Source: Hofstenia miamia (Eukaryota; Xenacoelomorpha; Acoela). From it: a stretch of 64,000 bases of DNA. Positions 33,109 to 48,100 of this stretch are shown here, piece after piece; position 1 is the first letter of the stretch, and every line of letters starts with the position of its first letter. Location: the NCBI GenBank assembly GCA_004352715.1, contig SCFE01000003.1:1826589-1890588 (forward strand). Reading direction: 5' to 3'. The translations under genes and the position numbers were made by a program. The notes below the pieces were generated by a model. That model saw nothing but the letters and a program-made list of their open reading frames with translations. It was not told the DNA's origin and did not search any database.

Positions 33109-36100
33109 CTAAAGCAAACAACCGATAACTAATTATGATTGTATTATTAATTTGTTATGATAAATGCTTTTGTTTTCTCAACAAGTTTCACTAGCAAAGA
33201 TCGAACATACACTTTATTCATCGTTCAGACAAGAGTGGGAACGAATTTACTTACCCTAATTAGAGGTAACGTCTAACTTAGATAGGCAGGGCCGGGCGTA
33301 GCCTGACCTGGGCCTGGGGCAAAATACGAGTTATAACCAAAAATGGAAAAGTGATGATAACAAAGTCCCTGTCATAATGTGTTGGATAACTGTTTTCGCC
33401 TATACTTGCAAATAGGTTACGCTGGAGTGAATCAGACTATGCGACAGCTATAATTAATATCAATAAATTAATTTCCTTAACGTCATCTTGCAGGAATTAG
33501 AGTACTTGATGGCAGTGTAAATTTTACTTGATTTACGTCTCTCTAAAACACTTTTAATTTGAATAAAAAATTCATTTAAATATACATTGCCTTTTTACAT
33601 ATTTTTCAAGCAACTACAGATAATAGCGCGCATAAATGTAAGAATTTTTTTCTAACGTAGCTTGCATTAAAGCAATGCACAACAGCCAGTCAAGAGAAGT
33701 CTTGCTTACGAAGAATACTTTTTCTTAAAATGGCTGTTTAAAATAATCAAAAAATTAGGGGGGGTGAAAAGATTTAATGTTTTAACACATTTCTTAGTAA
33801 CGCAAAATGCTTGGAAATGGTTCGAAAATACAAGAAGAAGGTCAACCAGAAAAGTTATGGCATTGGGATACTTTAACAAGCAGATAAGTGCAACTAAAAC
33901 GTGCAGACCGTGAAATCGGCATCCCATTAACTTGAACAATAATGTCCCGATACATCCTCAAATTGAACACCGTGAAACAGATATTTTCCAACTTTCTGCA
34001 AGAATCTCTAATTAAAAAATGCATGTGCTACCTTGTGAAACATTACCGGCAACCCTGACATTTTCATAATCATTGGAAAGAAACAAAAACCTGGCCAACA
34101 CAAGATCTACAACAGCAAGAGGAATTCTTTTAAAATGTAGTAGTGCTGTAAATAACGTGTGACGATTGTGGGTTGCCGTACTCCTTTGTCCTCTGTCACA
34201 GGAGCAACGTTCTATGCATGCCGTTCCGGTGCAAGTTGAGATTGATGTGCACACTGTACTGACTGGACTTTATAGTGGCATACATTTTTTGTTAAGGATA
34301 CAGTTTCGCTTCAGATTTTTGTATGTCTTATACTTTTTTGACGAGTTTCATGTATTTCATCCAAAATTGCATGATCCACCCCAATCAGATATTGAAAAAC
34401 AACTTGTGATTGCTCCAAGCCCCACTACGAAAAACCCGTACCTATTTCCCACTCTGTTCTAGATTGATTGTAGAAATGAACATGGAATAGTTATTTGTAT
34501 GTACACAATTTACTTAAATAACAACTTTTGAAAAAATATACAACAGAAAAAGAAGTATTGGTAAGTTATCAATAATTTTATATATTATTTGAAAGGAGTA
34601 CCTCGAACAATACCACTCGGCTTTGCATTGACTACAACGTTTGGCTGCTTCGTCGCCACACGAGGCACATTTTGGTGCATCAGGCAAAAGATTATCAACT
34701 ACATCACTTGTGTAGATAGAAGCGAATCTAAAGTGGTAACGAATTTCACACAATTTAATATCGAAATTCAATATGTACATTGTTTCATATATCATAAAAA
34801 ACTATAAAGGTTATTCAAAAATATTTGCTAGTTTCAATAGAACCGTCCATGCCGCATGGACCATGCGTAATTATATTCCCATACTAATTGACCGAAACAA
34901 ATTTCTATAGGAATCACCTGAAGAAAAACTTTATGAAACCATATGCGTTAGATGCATGAATATGGTCACCGCATTCGAAGACCAATAGGAAGAATCGATT
35001 CTTTAAATTATATTTTGTAATCGAAAAATTCAAACTTGAATCAAAAAATAATCCAATTCTACGAAACAATTTATAAAATCGATCCGACAAATTTTTTATT
35101 GCTTAGTTATCAGTCATATAATTCAAAAATTGCACCATTTGGTAATAATGTAGTTTGTAATTTTCATATAGGAATCACATTGCAATCTCATGTGAATCCC
35201 ACAAAAACTACCGAGGGAGAAATGTTGACTGAACTGAAAGAGATTATAGAAAATAAAGATATAGAATCAGTAGATGCATTTATTATCCCAAATGAGGCTG
35301 ATACACAAATTTACATTGACGATTACTGCACTGGAAACATTCTTCGGTTGCATTCATTTAGAAGAGAAATGTGCTGCTCTTATTAGAAAATTTCTATAAA
35401 GAAGCAACAATCATGAGGTGGTCAGCTCCATCGCATATTCCTCATAATGTTTTTTCTGATTGCAAGGAACATATATAATGAAAAGAAATATATTACTCAA
35501 AAGTCAATCTATGCATAACTTGTTTCTCTTCTTATCACAAGTACAATTGATCAGGATGTGCGTGTGCAGTCACTACATATGTAAACTGGTTGTTTTAATA
35601 TAAAGTACAATTAAATATGACAAACATTTTTAACATTAGTTCATATTAGTTATTTCCTTACAGGAAATTTTTCTCTTGAAGATAAAAATATTCTTAAACT
35701 AAACAAGTAATCTTGATGTCAGAATTAAAAATTATAGGCTACTACAACTGTAATTGTATCATCCCATTGATCTCAAATGAGATCACTTAATATATCACTT
35801 ATTTCATTTGAAAATTTTATTGCAGCGTGTTTCTAAGGCTGTTTTATTGTAGAAATAAGTTCCATTAAAAAATTTTAGTGTATAGAATTACGGGAAATAA
35901 TGGATTAATAATACAGTAAACTATATGATTTTTGAAATCCAGACTATTCAAGTCAAAGGCTGCTAACTTTAGGTTAAATTCAACACACTAAGTTTTGCAC
36001 AAAAAGTTTACAAACCAAACAATAACAACAAGAAATACGGTTTCTGTGGTTAACAGTTTGGAAAAGTAAAGACTTCGGATATTACACTTTGCAATATAAC

Positions 36101-39100
36101 AATTGACTAGAAACATCTTATAACTACTTGAGAGAAGTTTGTACTTTTAAATATTTTTAGAAAATTTTGTATTGCTTGTTAATTGAATATTTGAAAATTA
36201 TCAAGTTTTTCAACTATTTGCTGAGATAACCAACTGTCCGTTTGCAAAACAAGGAAATACTTCCAAAATTAATACAAATTAGTGCGAACTGGAAAAAATT
36301 ATTTCACACTTTAAAAATCATTCTAATTTATAATCATGTCAAAATTGTTTAATAAATGTAACCCAACTCAAACTTCTCAGTGTGACCTTAAGGACACACA
36401 CAGTTTTATCGAACAATTTGGGAAATGGGCACATATTGGTGAGTGAGTTCGTATGTAATGGTGAACATTTGTGTTAAAATTATTCCTGTACCACAAACGC
36501 ATGAAAATATCAACTAAAATTACGGTGAAATTCTTCTTATGCGTACTGTTCAGAGAAACCCGAGCCTATGAAAGAAGCAACTAATCTCAGTCATTTATTT
36601 TCTATAGATATTATATACCACGATCTTTTGAAACATGCCGTGCACAAAGTTAGAAGCTACGACTTCACAGGTGCGTCTTAACGAGAGCCTTTTCAAAAAG
36701 TAAGTTGAAGAACATAAAATTTTCTATTCTGGTGAGTCTGGATTTTATATCTCCATTAGTTTATAAGTTATGAGCGGTTGAATTATTTAAAAGAAACCAT
36801 CACCTGGGAAGTTTGGGGTTGATGTCAAGAGGTAAAGTAAATCAGGTTTAGAAACCGGTCGAGCGTGGTTCGTGTCGGGTCGGTTTACCAAGCCTTCTTG
36901 GTTGGACCAAGACTCAAGATTCATTGAAATCAAACGCATTTATTTTCGCTAAAAACATGGAATTCTACAATAGCCAAACTTAAATTTAAATTGCTAACAT
37001 TTAAATTCTGTCGACGGGAAATTATTATGATCAAAAAAACCTAGTAGATCATATTTTGTAGGAGCAAATTTCTTGCGGAGAATCACCAGTTAATATCAAA
37101 TATCGTATACAATATTGTGAAGCAAGCTTTGTGTGAAAAGAAACTTCGCTAAGCTCTTCCCATAGGTTTAGCACATATCTTACTATAACATTTTTTAAAC
37201 TTTTCTGGAAAATACCAAACTTGGGTTGTTATACAGTGAAATTATGGCTTTGTAGTTGTATATTTCTACTTTAATTTGGTGACATTGGTTTACGTTTTAC
37301 ATGTAATATAGTGTATTATGTTTATCCTGTTTTTAAAAAAGAAATAAAGCCTTACTTGGAGGCTAATTGCCTCATATCTTCGTGAGTAGGCGAAAAATGA
37401 TTCTTAATTTGGTATTTTGCGATTGCTGCCCATTTGCCTGCGTTTGCTTTAAGAAAACGAGAACGAATCTCAGGCAACTAAATACATCAAGTCATTAAAG
37501 AATAGCCGCGTTTATCTAAATAAGATAAATGAGGTTCGTTAACATCTTCCTGCTAGATTTAGCCAAAATATCTGCAATCATTGTGAATCGGATCATCAAT
37601 ATTGTGTGGAAAGTTGAAGGATGGTTTATAGAAAAGCTTTGACATTGGAAATCTTCTGAAAATTGGAAATATGAAAATCGCACATAAAATTTTGGTTGTC
37701 GATTGCTAGTTGTAAGTTAGCAAAATTTAAATTCGACAAATTCTACTTAACATTTAAAATATTTTTTTCTAAATAATGCTCTGTAGTCAACTTCGCAGTT
37801 ATTTAGTATGAAGGAATAAAAATCATACCTGCTCAATTACTAACTGGGGCTTAGGTGGAGGTGGATCGGCCATGGCCAGCTGGTTCACAAATCGCATCAA
37901 TTCTCCCAGCGATGGAATTTGATCAATTAAGACATCATTTAGAAAAGTCCTTAGCTAAAAAAACAGTATTGGACAATCCTATTTGCTAAACTAAGGAATT
38001 CCAACAACAAAAAAACCTTATTTGGTAAGACAAGCCAAGAAAATCAAATTGTCTTCACCCAATTTCAAAAGTTGAAAGAAAGTTTTTTTTAATTTATAGA
38101 GTAAGCTAAAGCATTCGTTGCTCATCATTTTATGATGTACAATGTTGTTAAATACGTAAAGAAAAAAACTAAAATACGTATTGTTATACCGAGTATTATA
38201 AAACTTTGAAAAGCATGTAAAAATGCGTTATTTTCAGCTAAGTGATATATTTTCTCATTTTCAAGTAAAACTGATCTTTGGCCAAGTGGAGCGACACCCT
38301 CGACTACTCTATAGTCTAGCATGAGAATTGGAAAATTAGAGTTATTCCTGCCGCAAACGAGCACTGACTCTTTTGAGTCTTCATCAATTAATAAGACGCG
38401 TACAAATAATTTGTGTCAATCGTATTCTTTGCAACGATTGTTTCTTAGAGTATTTCAATCAATTTTTAAAATTTTAATCATTAGATTTAATTCCAAGAGG
38501 CTGAGCAGCCGCAGCGAGCACAAAAAGCCATAGCATAGGTGCCAAGCTCTAGTGTGTATATCAAAAATACGATGTTGATACAAATCTGTACAAGTGTTGG
38601 GAAGAACCCGATTGAAATTAAAAAAATCGGATTTTTTATTTAAATTTGATTTTTGCCCAGCTAACGGCGAATTAACACAGTTCTAAGCAATTGGAAACTA
38701 ATGTCAAACACAATATGAATTAATCCAATTTCCATTTGTTTTACTTTTACATAACAAACCGAGTTGTCCGCATTTTGAGTAATTTTATCCAGCCAATAAA
38801 GAACTATGGGAAGGTTTTCACATGGACACATCTATGGGGTAGAACCCGCTCATTCAATTATAGAAGATATGTGTTAAAACATGCGCTTATGACTGAATTA
38901 CATGCAAAAAGGATTTTTTTTCATTGAGGAATCCGTTTTTTGTAAAAATATTCAAATTAGTTCCATACTTAGTGTTGAGATAATGAGGCAGTCTAATCCC
39001 CATGAGAACAACACCTACCTTGAAATGTTTTGTTTTTTGAAGACAATCTGTGTGAGTCCCGTGCAGGCGCGCTTGCGCAAAGTCANAAAGTTGAAAGAAA

Positions 39101-42100
39101 GTTTTTTTTAATTTATAGAGTAAGCTAAAGCATTCGTTGCTCATCATTTTATGATGTACAATGTTGTTAAATACGTAAAGAAAAAAACTAAAATACGTAT
39201 TGTTATACCGAGTATTATAAAACTTTGAAAAGCATGTAAAAATGCGTTATTTTCAGCTAAGTGATATATTTTCTCATTTTCAAGTAAAACTGATCTTTGG
39301 CCAAGTGGAGCGACACCCTCGACTACTCTATAGTCTAGCATGAGAATTGGAAAATTAGAGTTATTCCTGCCGCAAACGAGCACTGACTCTTTTGAGTCTT
39401 CATCAATTAATAAGACGCGTACAAATAATTTGTGTCAATCGTATTCTTTGCAACGATTGTTTCTTAGAGTAGAGTATTTCAATCAATTTTTAAAATTTTA
39501 ATCATTAGATTTAATTCCAAGAGGCTGAGCAGCCGCAGCGAGCACAAAAAGCCATAGGTGCCAAGCTCTAGTGTGTATATCAAAAATACGATGTTGATAC
39601 AAAGTTAATCTGTACAAGTGTTGGGAAGAACCCGATTGAAATTAAAAAAATCGGATTTTTTATTTAAATTTGATTTTTGCCCAGCTAACGGCGAATTAAC
39701 ACAGTTCTAAGCAATTGGAAACTAATGTCAAACACAATATGAATTAATCCAATTTCCATTTGTTTTACTTTTACATAACAAACCGAGTTGTCCGCATTTT
39801 GAGTAATTTTATCCAGCCAATAAAGAAATATGGGAAGGTTTTCACATGGACACATCTATGGGGTAGAACCCGCTCATTCAATTATAGAAGATATGTGTTA
39901 AAACATGCGCTTATGACTGAATTACATGCAAAAAGGATTTTTTTTCATTGAGGAATCCGTTTTTTGTAAAAATATTCAAATTAGTTCCATACTTAGTGTT
40001 GAGATAATGAGGCAGTCTAATCCCCATGAGAACAACACCTACCTTGAAATGTTTTGTTTTTTGAAGACAATCTGTGTGAGTCCCGTGCAGGCGCGCTTGC
40101 GCAAAGTCAGGGGTATTCGGGCCATAGGAAAGGAAACTTTAACTTCGCGCAAGGCTCGCCTGGAAGGGATAAAGCCAGGTCGCGAATTTCAGACGAAAAA
40201 GAAAGATAAGACAATTCTCTATCTTGTGGTCTTTTGAGATTTTAAATATTTTCATTAGTTCGTGAGTTATAAGCTTTTCAAAGATTTTTTGTTGAAGTCG
40301 TCACAGATTTTAAAAAATTCCTAGTGGAAATAGGGTTAAGTTATTACTTCAGCAAAACGTAGATGTCTTTTGACTAAAATTGGTAGTTTATAATAAACAA
40401 AAAGATTGCAACATATGGTAATATCATTCTACCAGAAAATTTGTGTTGCAGGATATTTCTCTTGCATTTGTTGTATTGCAATATTATTGACGACTAATCG
40501 CAACAGAAAGCAAACCTAATGTATATGAGTCACAATTCTTACTAAAGAACAAACCAATAGGTGTAGCAGGCTAATGAGTGTTTTAGAGCATGCCCGATTC
40601 ATTTCGAGGTCCGGGCTCTCAATTCAAAACAATTGGATTACACTACCTGTGTATCTTTTAATGTAGGTGATTTAAGTAAATAATGTGCTGATTTAGATCC
40701 GATTTGAATCAATGATTTAAATCAAGTGTAAATCGACCAACACTGACCTGTGCACATTCTAAACATGACAAAATTTCATTTTACAGCATTTGGAAATTAC
40801 GTATATAGACAAATTTTGCAGAAAATTCATTTAAGTAAGGAGGAGGGGGGATTCAGAGAGAAACAAAACAATAGAAAGATTCATATTTAACCCACTATAA
40901 ATTAACAGCAAAACAAACCTTAAGAATTTGATTCTTGTTGTAGTTATTGTATTCGTATTTTTCACGGCACTGTTGAGACATGAGGAGCTGGTAAACTAAA
41001 ATCCACATCTACAACAATCGATAATAAATCGACGAACGAAAAACAATTTACCTGTCCTTCAATCTTTGAAAGCTTCATAAAGTCTTCCCTTGGAGTCTCG
41101 TTCCAAACCTGATCCTCAAATTTGAACATCTTTCCTATAATAACTTACAGTTAAAGAAAAACGGAGAGGGAAACCCTGAAGAGAGCGCAATTAACAAATT
41201 AAGCAATAAAAAATTACAAACCATTTGACTTGGAAATCCACGGTTGATTGGAGAGCAAAGTGACCAAAAGAACAGGAACATTGTGTGTATTCAGCATTCT
41301 GTTCATTACGCTTAGTGGAAGACTAAAAAGATGCGCATATTACACTAATTGGCTTGGGGTAAATCTGTAACTATAGTTTTTAAAGTATATTGTTAAAAGA
41401 CGGTCATTTCCGGTAAACCAACAAAAACTCAAGACATCATATATGTACATAAATGCTTGTTATGCTAAATGTCTAGCTGATTTGTTTACAATATTAATTA
41501 CATTTCAATTATCATCGACATATGGAGAAACGATGTAGAACGTTTAAAAACATAAATAAAATATATAAGGCAATATAACTAACTCTGTCAAATAGTCGGA
41601 GATGTAACGGAAGAGTGATATGCATTTAAGTGCAATTTCGAACTGAATTTTGTCAGATTGAACTTTGAGGTACTGCAGATCGGTTTGTTCAGATGGATCA
41701 ACTCGATGAGTTTGGAAGAGCCCGTGAAAATCAAAGTCGCTTTTTGAAACTAGAGAAGTCAGTTGCCGATAGCAGTAGTCCACCAAATCCAAAATTGTTT
41801 CATCTGCGGCTATGCATGCGTCCTAAATAAGTGCAAAGTTTCAGCAGCGCAATATTTAACAAAAATCTACAAGAGAAATGACTAACATATTTATGAGCCC
41901 TTGATTAAAAAATATATTAACTTGCAAACATGTTTGGTGCATGCCAGTCAATGTAAGAAACTAATCAATTGGATTCTAGAATAAGAGTTTGCATTTTCGA
42001 TATTGTAAAATGCGTATAGTTTTTGTAACTGTAGAGACTGACAGTATTTAAATTTTAAGTATGGTACGGTACAATACGACTTTTGACAGGAGCCAAGGAA

Positions 42101-45100
42101 CAATATTATTATTAGAGGGGCTGAATTAAAGTAATTCCCATACAAAGCTTAAATTTTTAAAATTTAAAAGATTTGATGCCACCTGGGACAATTATTTGGA
42201 GCACTCCAGCTCTTCCAGCCACCCCTGCTACCTAGCCCTAATTTTTTTAAAAATAACTGTTTTGGGACTGTATCAAAAATGACCCCTGGTTTATCAACAT
42301 TTATTGAAAGCCGAATTTTATTCTAAACAAGAAGACATAACTTAAGTGAAAACAAAGTATTATAAAAATCATCATAATTCAAAAAAAAATACCCAAGTGT
42401 TGCTTGTATAAGCAAAGCATTGGCCTCAGAGAGGCTTCACCTATATGCATTGACTACCGCTAGCAACGTCTTTTTAGAAAATACCGTTTGACTCACGGTA
42501 TCGGTAAAAAAACGCGATGTCGGTTTCGGTAAGACACAGTCCATTTCTAAAGTTAGGCTGGTTAACTACTTGCATACAATTGTTAAGAATTTAAGAGGAA
42601 TGCAACTATATTGCTAAGTTTAGTAAACATTTGAACTGATCAGGTTTACTTGAAGTTTAATTGGAGATTCTATACTCAACCCAAAAGATGTTTTGGAGGG
42701 CAGTGACAAGATTAAGGCCAATATCGTCGAAAAAACTATCAATAATAAAGCTTACTCTGTGATATAACGTTGTTTCCAGGAGATTTACAAGACAAGCTTC
42801 CTGATATAAAGTCATGTAGAGCCCAACTGTAGAGTTTGTTTCAAATTTAGTCTTGAGAATAACGGAAAATATCTGCTGCCTCCACACTTCAATTGCTAGA
42901 AGCTCGTGAATGAGAGTGGAGATTTTGTCTTCATTCGTCAGGGTTTCCATTATATACTCTTCCTCCTCCATCTTAGCACTGATCACCGATTGAATACTGA
43001 GTTTCTCAAGGTATTCATGTTGCACTAGCCATCTATTTAAAAATAAATTAATCCAGTTACATTTACATGTATATATCTAAATATTCATACATATAAGTGT
43101 TAGTATTGCTAGCAGCATTGCAGTAAATATAATACATCTAAAATTTCTCGACTTAATATTTCTAAATAATTAAAATTATTCTCAATTATGAATTTCTCAA
43201 TTACAGTTGTAAATATTGTTCTTGTGCAAATTTGCTGAAACTACCGCCATAAACATTTTAGAACTTAAAAAAATGCGATTAATCCTTAATCACACATGTA
43301 CTTCAATCAGAATTTCATCATGAAATGTATGTTTACTAAAAACACCAATTTTTTATTGATTCAAATTTAACTCTTGCCGTTGATGATGAATGTAGAAAAA
43401 ATTTCTAAATTTCAAGTTGCCCCTTATTTAAATTAATCCAAATGAGTAGGTGCACGAGACCTCCTTCCCCTTATATCTAGCTATTGATCGAAGTTAATAC
43501 AAAAATAAATATAATACATATTTTGGTGCTCTTTTATCGTAAATTGCTGTATCTTACTTTTGTACACGTGGAACCTGACTCATAGCAATGGCCTTATAAT
43601 GACAAGTAAAAACCAATGTCCCTTTAATTCCTACTCTTGCTGTCAAAATTAATAAATGAACTGACTTATAATGGATATATTATTGCCCAAGAGTTCTGAA
43701 AACGAAGAATACTAAGTTCACAATTTGACATTCAAAGAACATTTTTGCCTACATATATATTTAGTTTTTGTAATTTATCGTCAACAGTGATCCACATTTA
43801 CAACGACCTTCATTTTTGTACACTTTTTGGTCTTTATAAAAACGAGTTGCTATAAAAAGTCAGTAGTAATAATACATGTGCTGCCATAGTGGAATAATAA
43901 AACTGGTCGACATAAAAGATGGCCGTTAAAATTGTAGGTCACCATAATTCTATTCTTTGTGATTTCGGTTAAAAATATAAAAATTCTTCCATTTATAAAT
44001 TCCAAACTAAACTAGTTTAGTCGGCCTAAATGTAACATTGGGGTTTGATTTTTTATTAGACATGTTATTTTTCTATAATACCAAAAGCATATTTACACAT
44101 TCAAACTTTACCCAATGTTTCTTATTGGAGATAGCAGAGTTGTCACTTTGTTACATAATACACACTGGTCTGGATCAGAGATGGATACGGCCGGGCTGAA
44201 ACGGGCCGAGCCGAAGATTTTTTAAATTACAGACAAAAACGGGCCGAATAAGTATGAATTGTAACAAGCTTATAAATATACATTTTTGAAATCTCAATAG
44301 AAGCTCCTATCCAACATTGTGTAATGTTGCATTGAAGATATATGCCATCCAATCAACTTCTGCTAAGTCAAACAGAGATTGTAGTCAAATTGCACTTAGT
44401 ACTACAGCCAAAAATTAATGTGTTGAAATAGATCAGTAAATTTTGCGGGGCCGAAAACGGGCTACAACAATTCCAACAACGCCTGAAATATTCGGCCCGT
44501 GCCCATCTCTGGTCTGGATATAAGTTTAGTGTACTATTCAAACTATGAGCAAAACTTTTAAAGAAGTTTAAATTATATTTTAATTTCATTTCTGTAAGAT
44601 TTATTTACATAACGAAATTTAATACTTTAAAACTGATAAACCGGCTGTATGAAGACTAACCACCGTCGCACACTGCCGTTAAGGTAACCTTAACTTAAGC
44701 CTTAACGGCAGTGTGCGACGGTATTTCTTAAGTTATGGTTAAAAATGGAGGTGTACGTTCTCGTTAAGATCAAGAGGGGGTCGCACACTGCTATTAAGTT
44801 AAGGTTTGTAAACAATCTTATAATTGCAAAAACACGAGGTCTGCCTCTTTTGAACGCACAAATCATGGATCTCTTGTGCTAAGCTACAGAGACCCAGACA
44901 CAAATGTTTGAATTTGATAGGCTTCTGTTAGTTTTGTTGAAAAATATTATTCACAATTATTTAATAAATTTAGTTGAAAATGTACATTAGGTCAGTAGCC
45001 TTCATATCAACTTATATTTGAAAGTTAGATCTAAGCATAAAACATATGCTTGTTCAGAACAAATGCTAGTTAAACTACATTTAGTAATTTTTACATTTTT

Positions 45101-48100
45101 GAATCATATACACGAAAAGTAGTTGGGCAAATTCGAAAACATACAAATAATTTAAAGGTAGTAAAAAAACTCTCTAGAAAATTATAAAATCTCTCAAAAT
45201 GATTGAACTTTCTCATATTCAAATTTGAATCTCTGCATGTAGTTAGAATTGGGATCAACCCTAAACTAAAAACTGGGGAATGTATTCTCGGCAATATCTA
45301 ATAACTGCCAGCCGGTTTTTACCGTTAAATTTGTAATTGCATTTGGCCAATTTAGAAAGTTGCAAATTGTGATACAGCTAAAATTGCACAACGCAAATCT
45401 CAAGCAGATATTTACATCGTATTTATTGCATACATAAACATCAAAATATTGTATATTGATCTAATATTTTTGTTTTTAACTATATGGTTTGTGGAATTAA
45501 TTACAACAGGTTTTTCTTTGTTGCTGCATTTAAGTAAACAAATTTTCATAATGTAAATAATTCGATTTTTGCGCATCAACCTATTGTAAAATATCGACTT
45601 TGTTTACTAAAGTGGAAATGTGATTGATTGTAGTTAATTACCAAGACATCTGCTATTTCAAATAGATCTGCTGTGTTATTGAAACTGGGGAGGATGTTCT
45701 TTTTAGTAAACAATGTTCTTCTTAACATCGAAATCTTCGAAGTTATCAAAATCAAATGATATATCACATTAATATTGTATGCATTTAATTTTTTTATTAA
45801 ATTGAACAATAACCAATAACACTCGCATGCATATCATAAATAAATCAAAACATATTCTTTTAGTTGCAATTTTTGCTAATAAATTCGATTTTATTTAACT
45901 CTTTATGCCTGTTAAACAATTTTTATACTTTATTTTACTTTACGGCAGTGTACGACTAGGGTAAGAAATTAACTCATTGTGTATATTAAAAAGACTTATA
46001 CATAGTTTGCCAAAATTTGCATAAATAATGATATTTCATGATGTATAGCATTTGAAAAATACAACTGAGTAAGCAGCGCTCAACCTGCCATACTGCTGTG
46101 CTGTCTAACTAATACAAACTAAAAAAGAAATTTCCGTTTTGGAGGAATTTAAAAAAGTCTAATAAAATTAAAATAATCAAGACAAATGGGAACAAATTCT
46201 TCAATGCGTTTATGAAATGTCAATTTTCGAGAGACAAAAAGGCAAATCCCGCTTTTAGCATTCCAAATAATTGCAAGTGCGCGCCGTGACAAATAGTGCA
46301 TAGGTTTTGGTCGCATGAATACAACGAGAATAAAATTCCATCGANTACAAATCCCATCACTATGAATAAAGACTGTGCGTGGGCATTTAATTACGTCAGA
46401 AACCCCTGCACACACAAATAAAACGAAAATTAGATGCAAAATTCGTTAAAAAAATTTCGATTTGATGAAAAATCGATTTAACGAAATACTCGATTTAACG
46501 AAATATTCTTCGGGAACGAAGGGCTTCGTTAAATCGAGTCGCCACTGTAGTTTGCCAAAATTTGCATAAATAATGATATTTCATGATGTATAGCATTTGA
46601 AAAATACAACTGAGTAAGCAGCGCTCAACCTGCCATACTGCTGTGCTGTCTAACTAATACAAACTAAAAAAGAAATTTCCGTTTTGGAGGAATTTAAAAA
46701 AGTCTAATAAAATTAAAATAATCAAGACAAATGGGAACAAATTCTTCAATGCGTTTATGAAATGTCAATTTTCGAGAGACAAAAAGGCAAATCCCGCTTT
46801 TAGCATTCCAAATAATTGCAAGTGCGCGCCGTGACAAATAGTGCATAGGTTTTGGTCGCATGAATACAACGAGAATAAAATTCCATCGATAGCGCCGTTA
46901 ATGGAATCGCGTGCAACAAATTTCCTCACTCCATTTCAGTTAGTCCATTAACGCATTAGCCAATAATAATTCAATATCGTATCATACACTAGACGTTATA
47001 CTGGAGAACGTAAAGTGAATAACGACTTTCACTTGATTTCAAATGAAAAACTGCGCGAATAAAACTCTTGCATTACAATATTTCAAGGAATTGGAGGATG
47101 GTTCTGGAAAATGGCGATGCGCATGTGGTGTAGTTATTAAACAACCTACGAGCAAAGGATACACTAACCTTATCAATCACATTAAGAAACTCCACCCCGC
47201 TTACACGAGCGATGCAATCAACACCGCACTAGTCAATGGCGAGGAACACTCGTCTCGCGCAATTAATCTGTATGGATGGCTTAACTGGGTTTGTTCATCG
47301 CTAAAACCTGTTTCATTTGTTCAAGAAGAGCTTACTCTCAGATATTCAAATCTGCGACCTGTTTCATTGAAGGTGTTTATACAATACTTGCGACTCGTCA
47401 CACAAGAAGTGGAACGCATAATCAATGAGAAATTACCAGATAAATTTGCAATAGCGCTGGATGGATGGTATGACTCATCATCATATTACATAGGTATTTT
47501 TGCACTCTACATAAATGATCTAAATGAGGTTGAAAACCCAATGCTTTCATTTTCCCTCTTAACAAATAAAGAACAGTTCTCTACGGAAGAACACATGAAG
47601 TTAGTTCTGCATGTTTTGAATCTTTATAACAAAGACTTGGACAATGTTGTGGCGATCATTGGCGAAGTATGCGAAGTAAATACGTGTTTGTCTACACAAT
47701 TTCAAAAACCTCTAATTGGATGTTATTCTCAACGTGTTTCTTTAGCAATAGGAGAGTTGCTCGCACAATATGATACTCATCTGTCAAACATAAACACAGT
47801 GATGCAGAAACTACGCAGCAAAGAAATGGCGGAAAAACTGAAAAAGTGTACAATTCTGTCTCCAATATCTCACAATGTAACCGACTGGTTTAGTAGTTAC
47901 GTTATGTTGAAGCGTTATCAAGAGCTATGTCCGATACTCTTAGCAAATTTTACAAACGAATTGCCACTTCTGGACTATCTTTTCTCGCAGGAGAATACCA
48001 TACTCGATTCCCTGATTGAAAAACTGAAAAATTTAAATTCTGTTTCCATTGCTTTACACCGAGAAGACATCGATCTGTCAATGGGTAGAAATTTACTAGA

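Noticed and set aside
33706-34254. Overlapping minus-strand frames in ZMYND10 intron 9
   Set aside because: No recognisable domain. They lie between two firmly placed ZMYND10 exons and break the MYND finger if treated as coding.
38125-38364. 79-codon minus-strand frame present identically at 39144-39383
   Set aside because: The repetition comes from the probable allele duplication and not from selection. The peptide matches nothing and lies in an intron.
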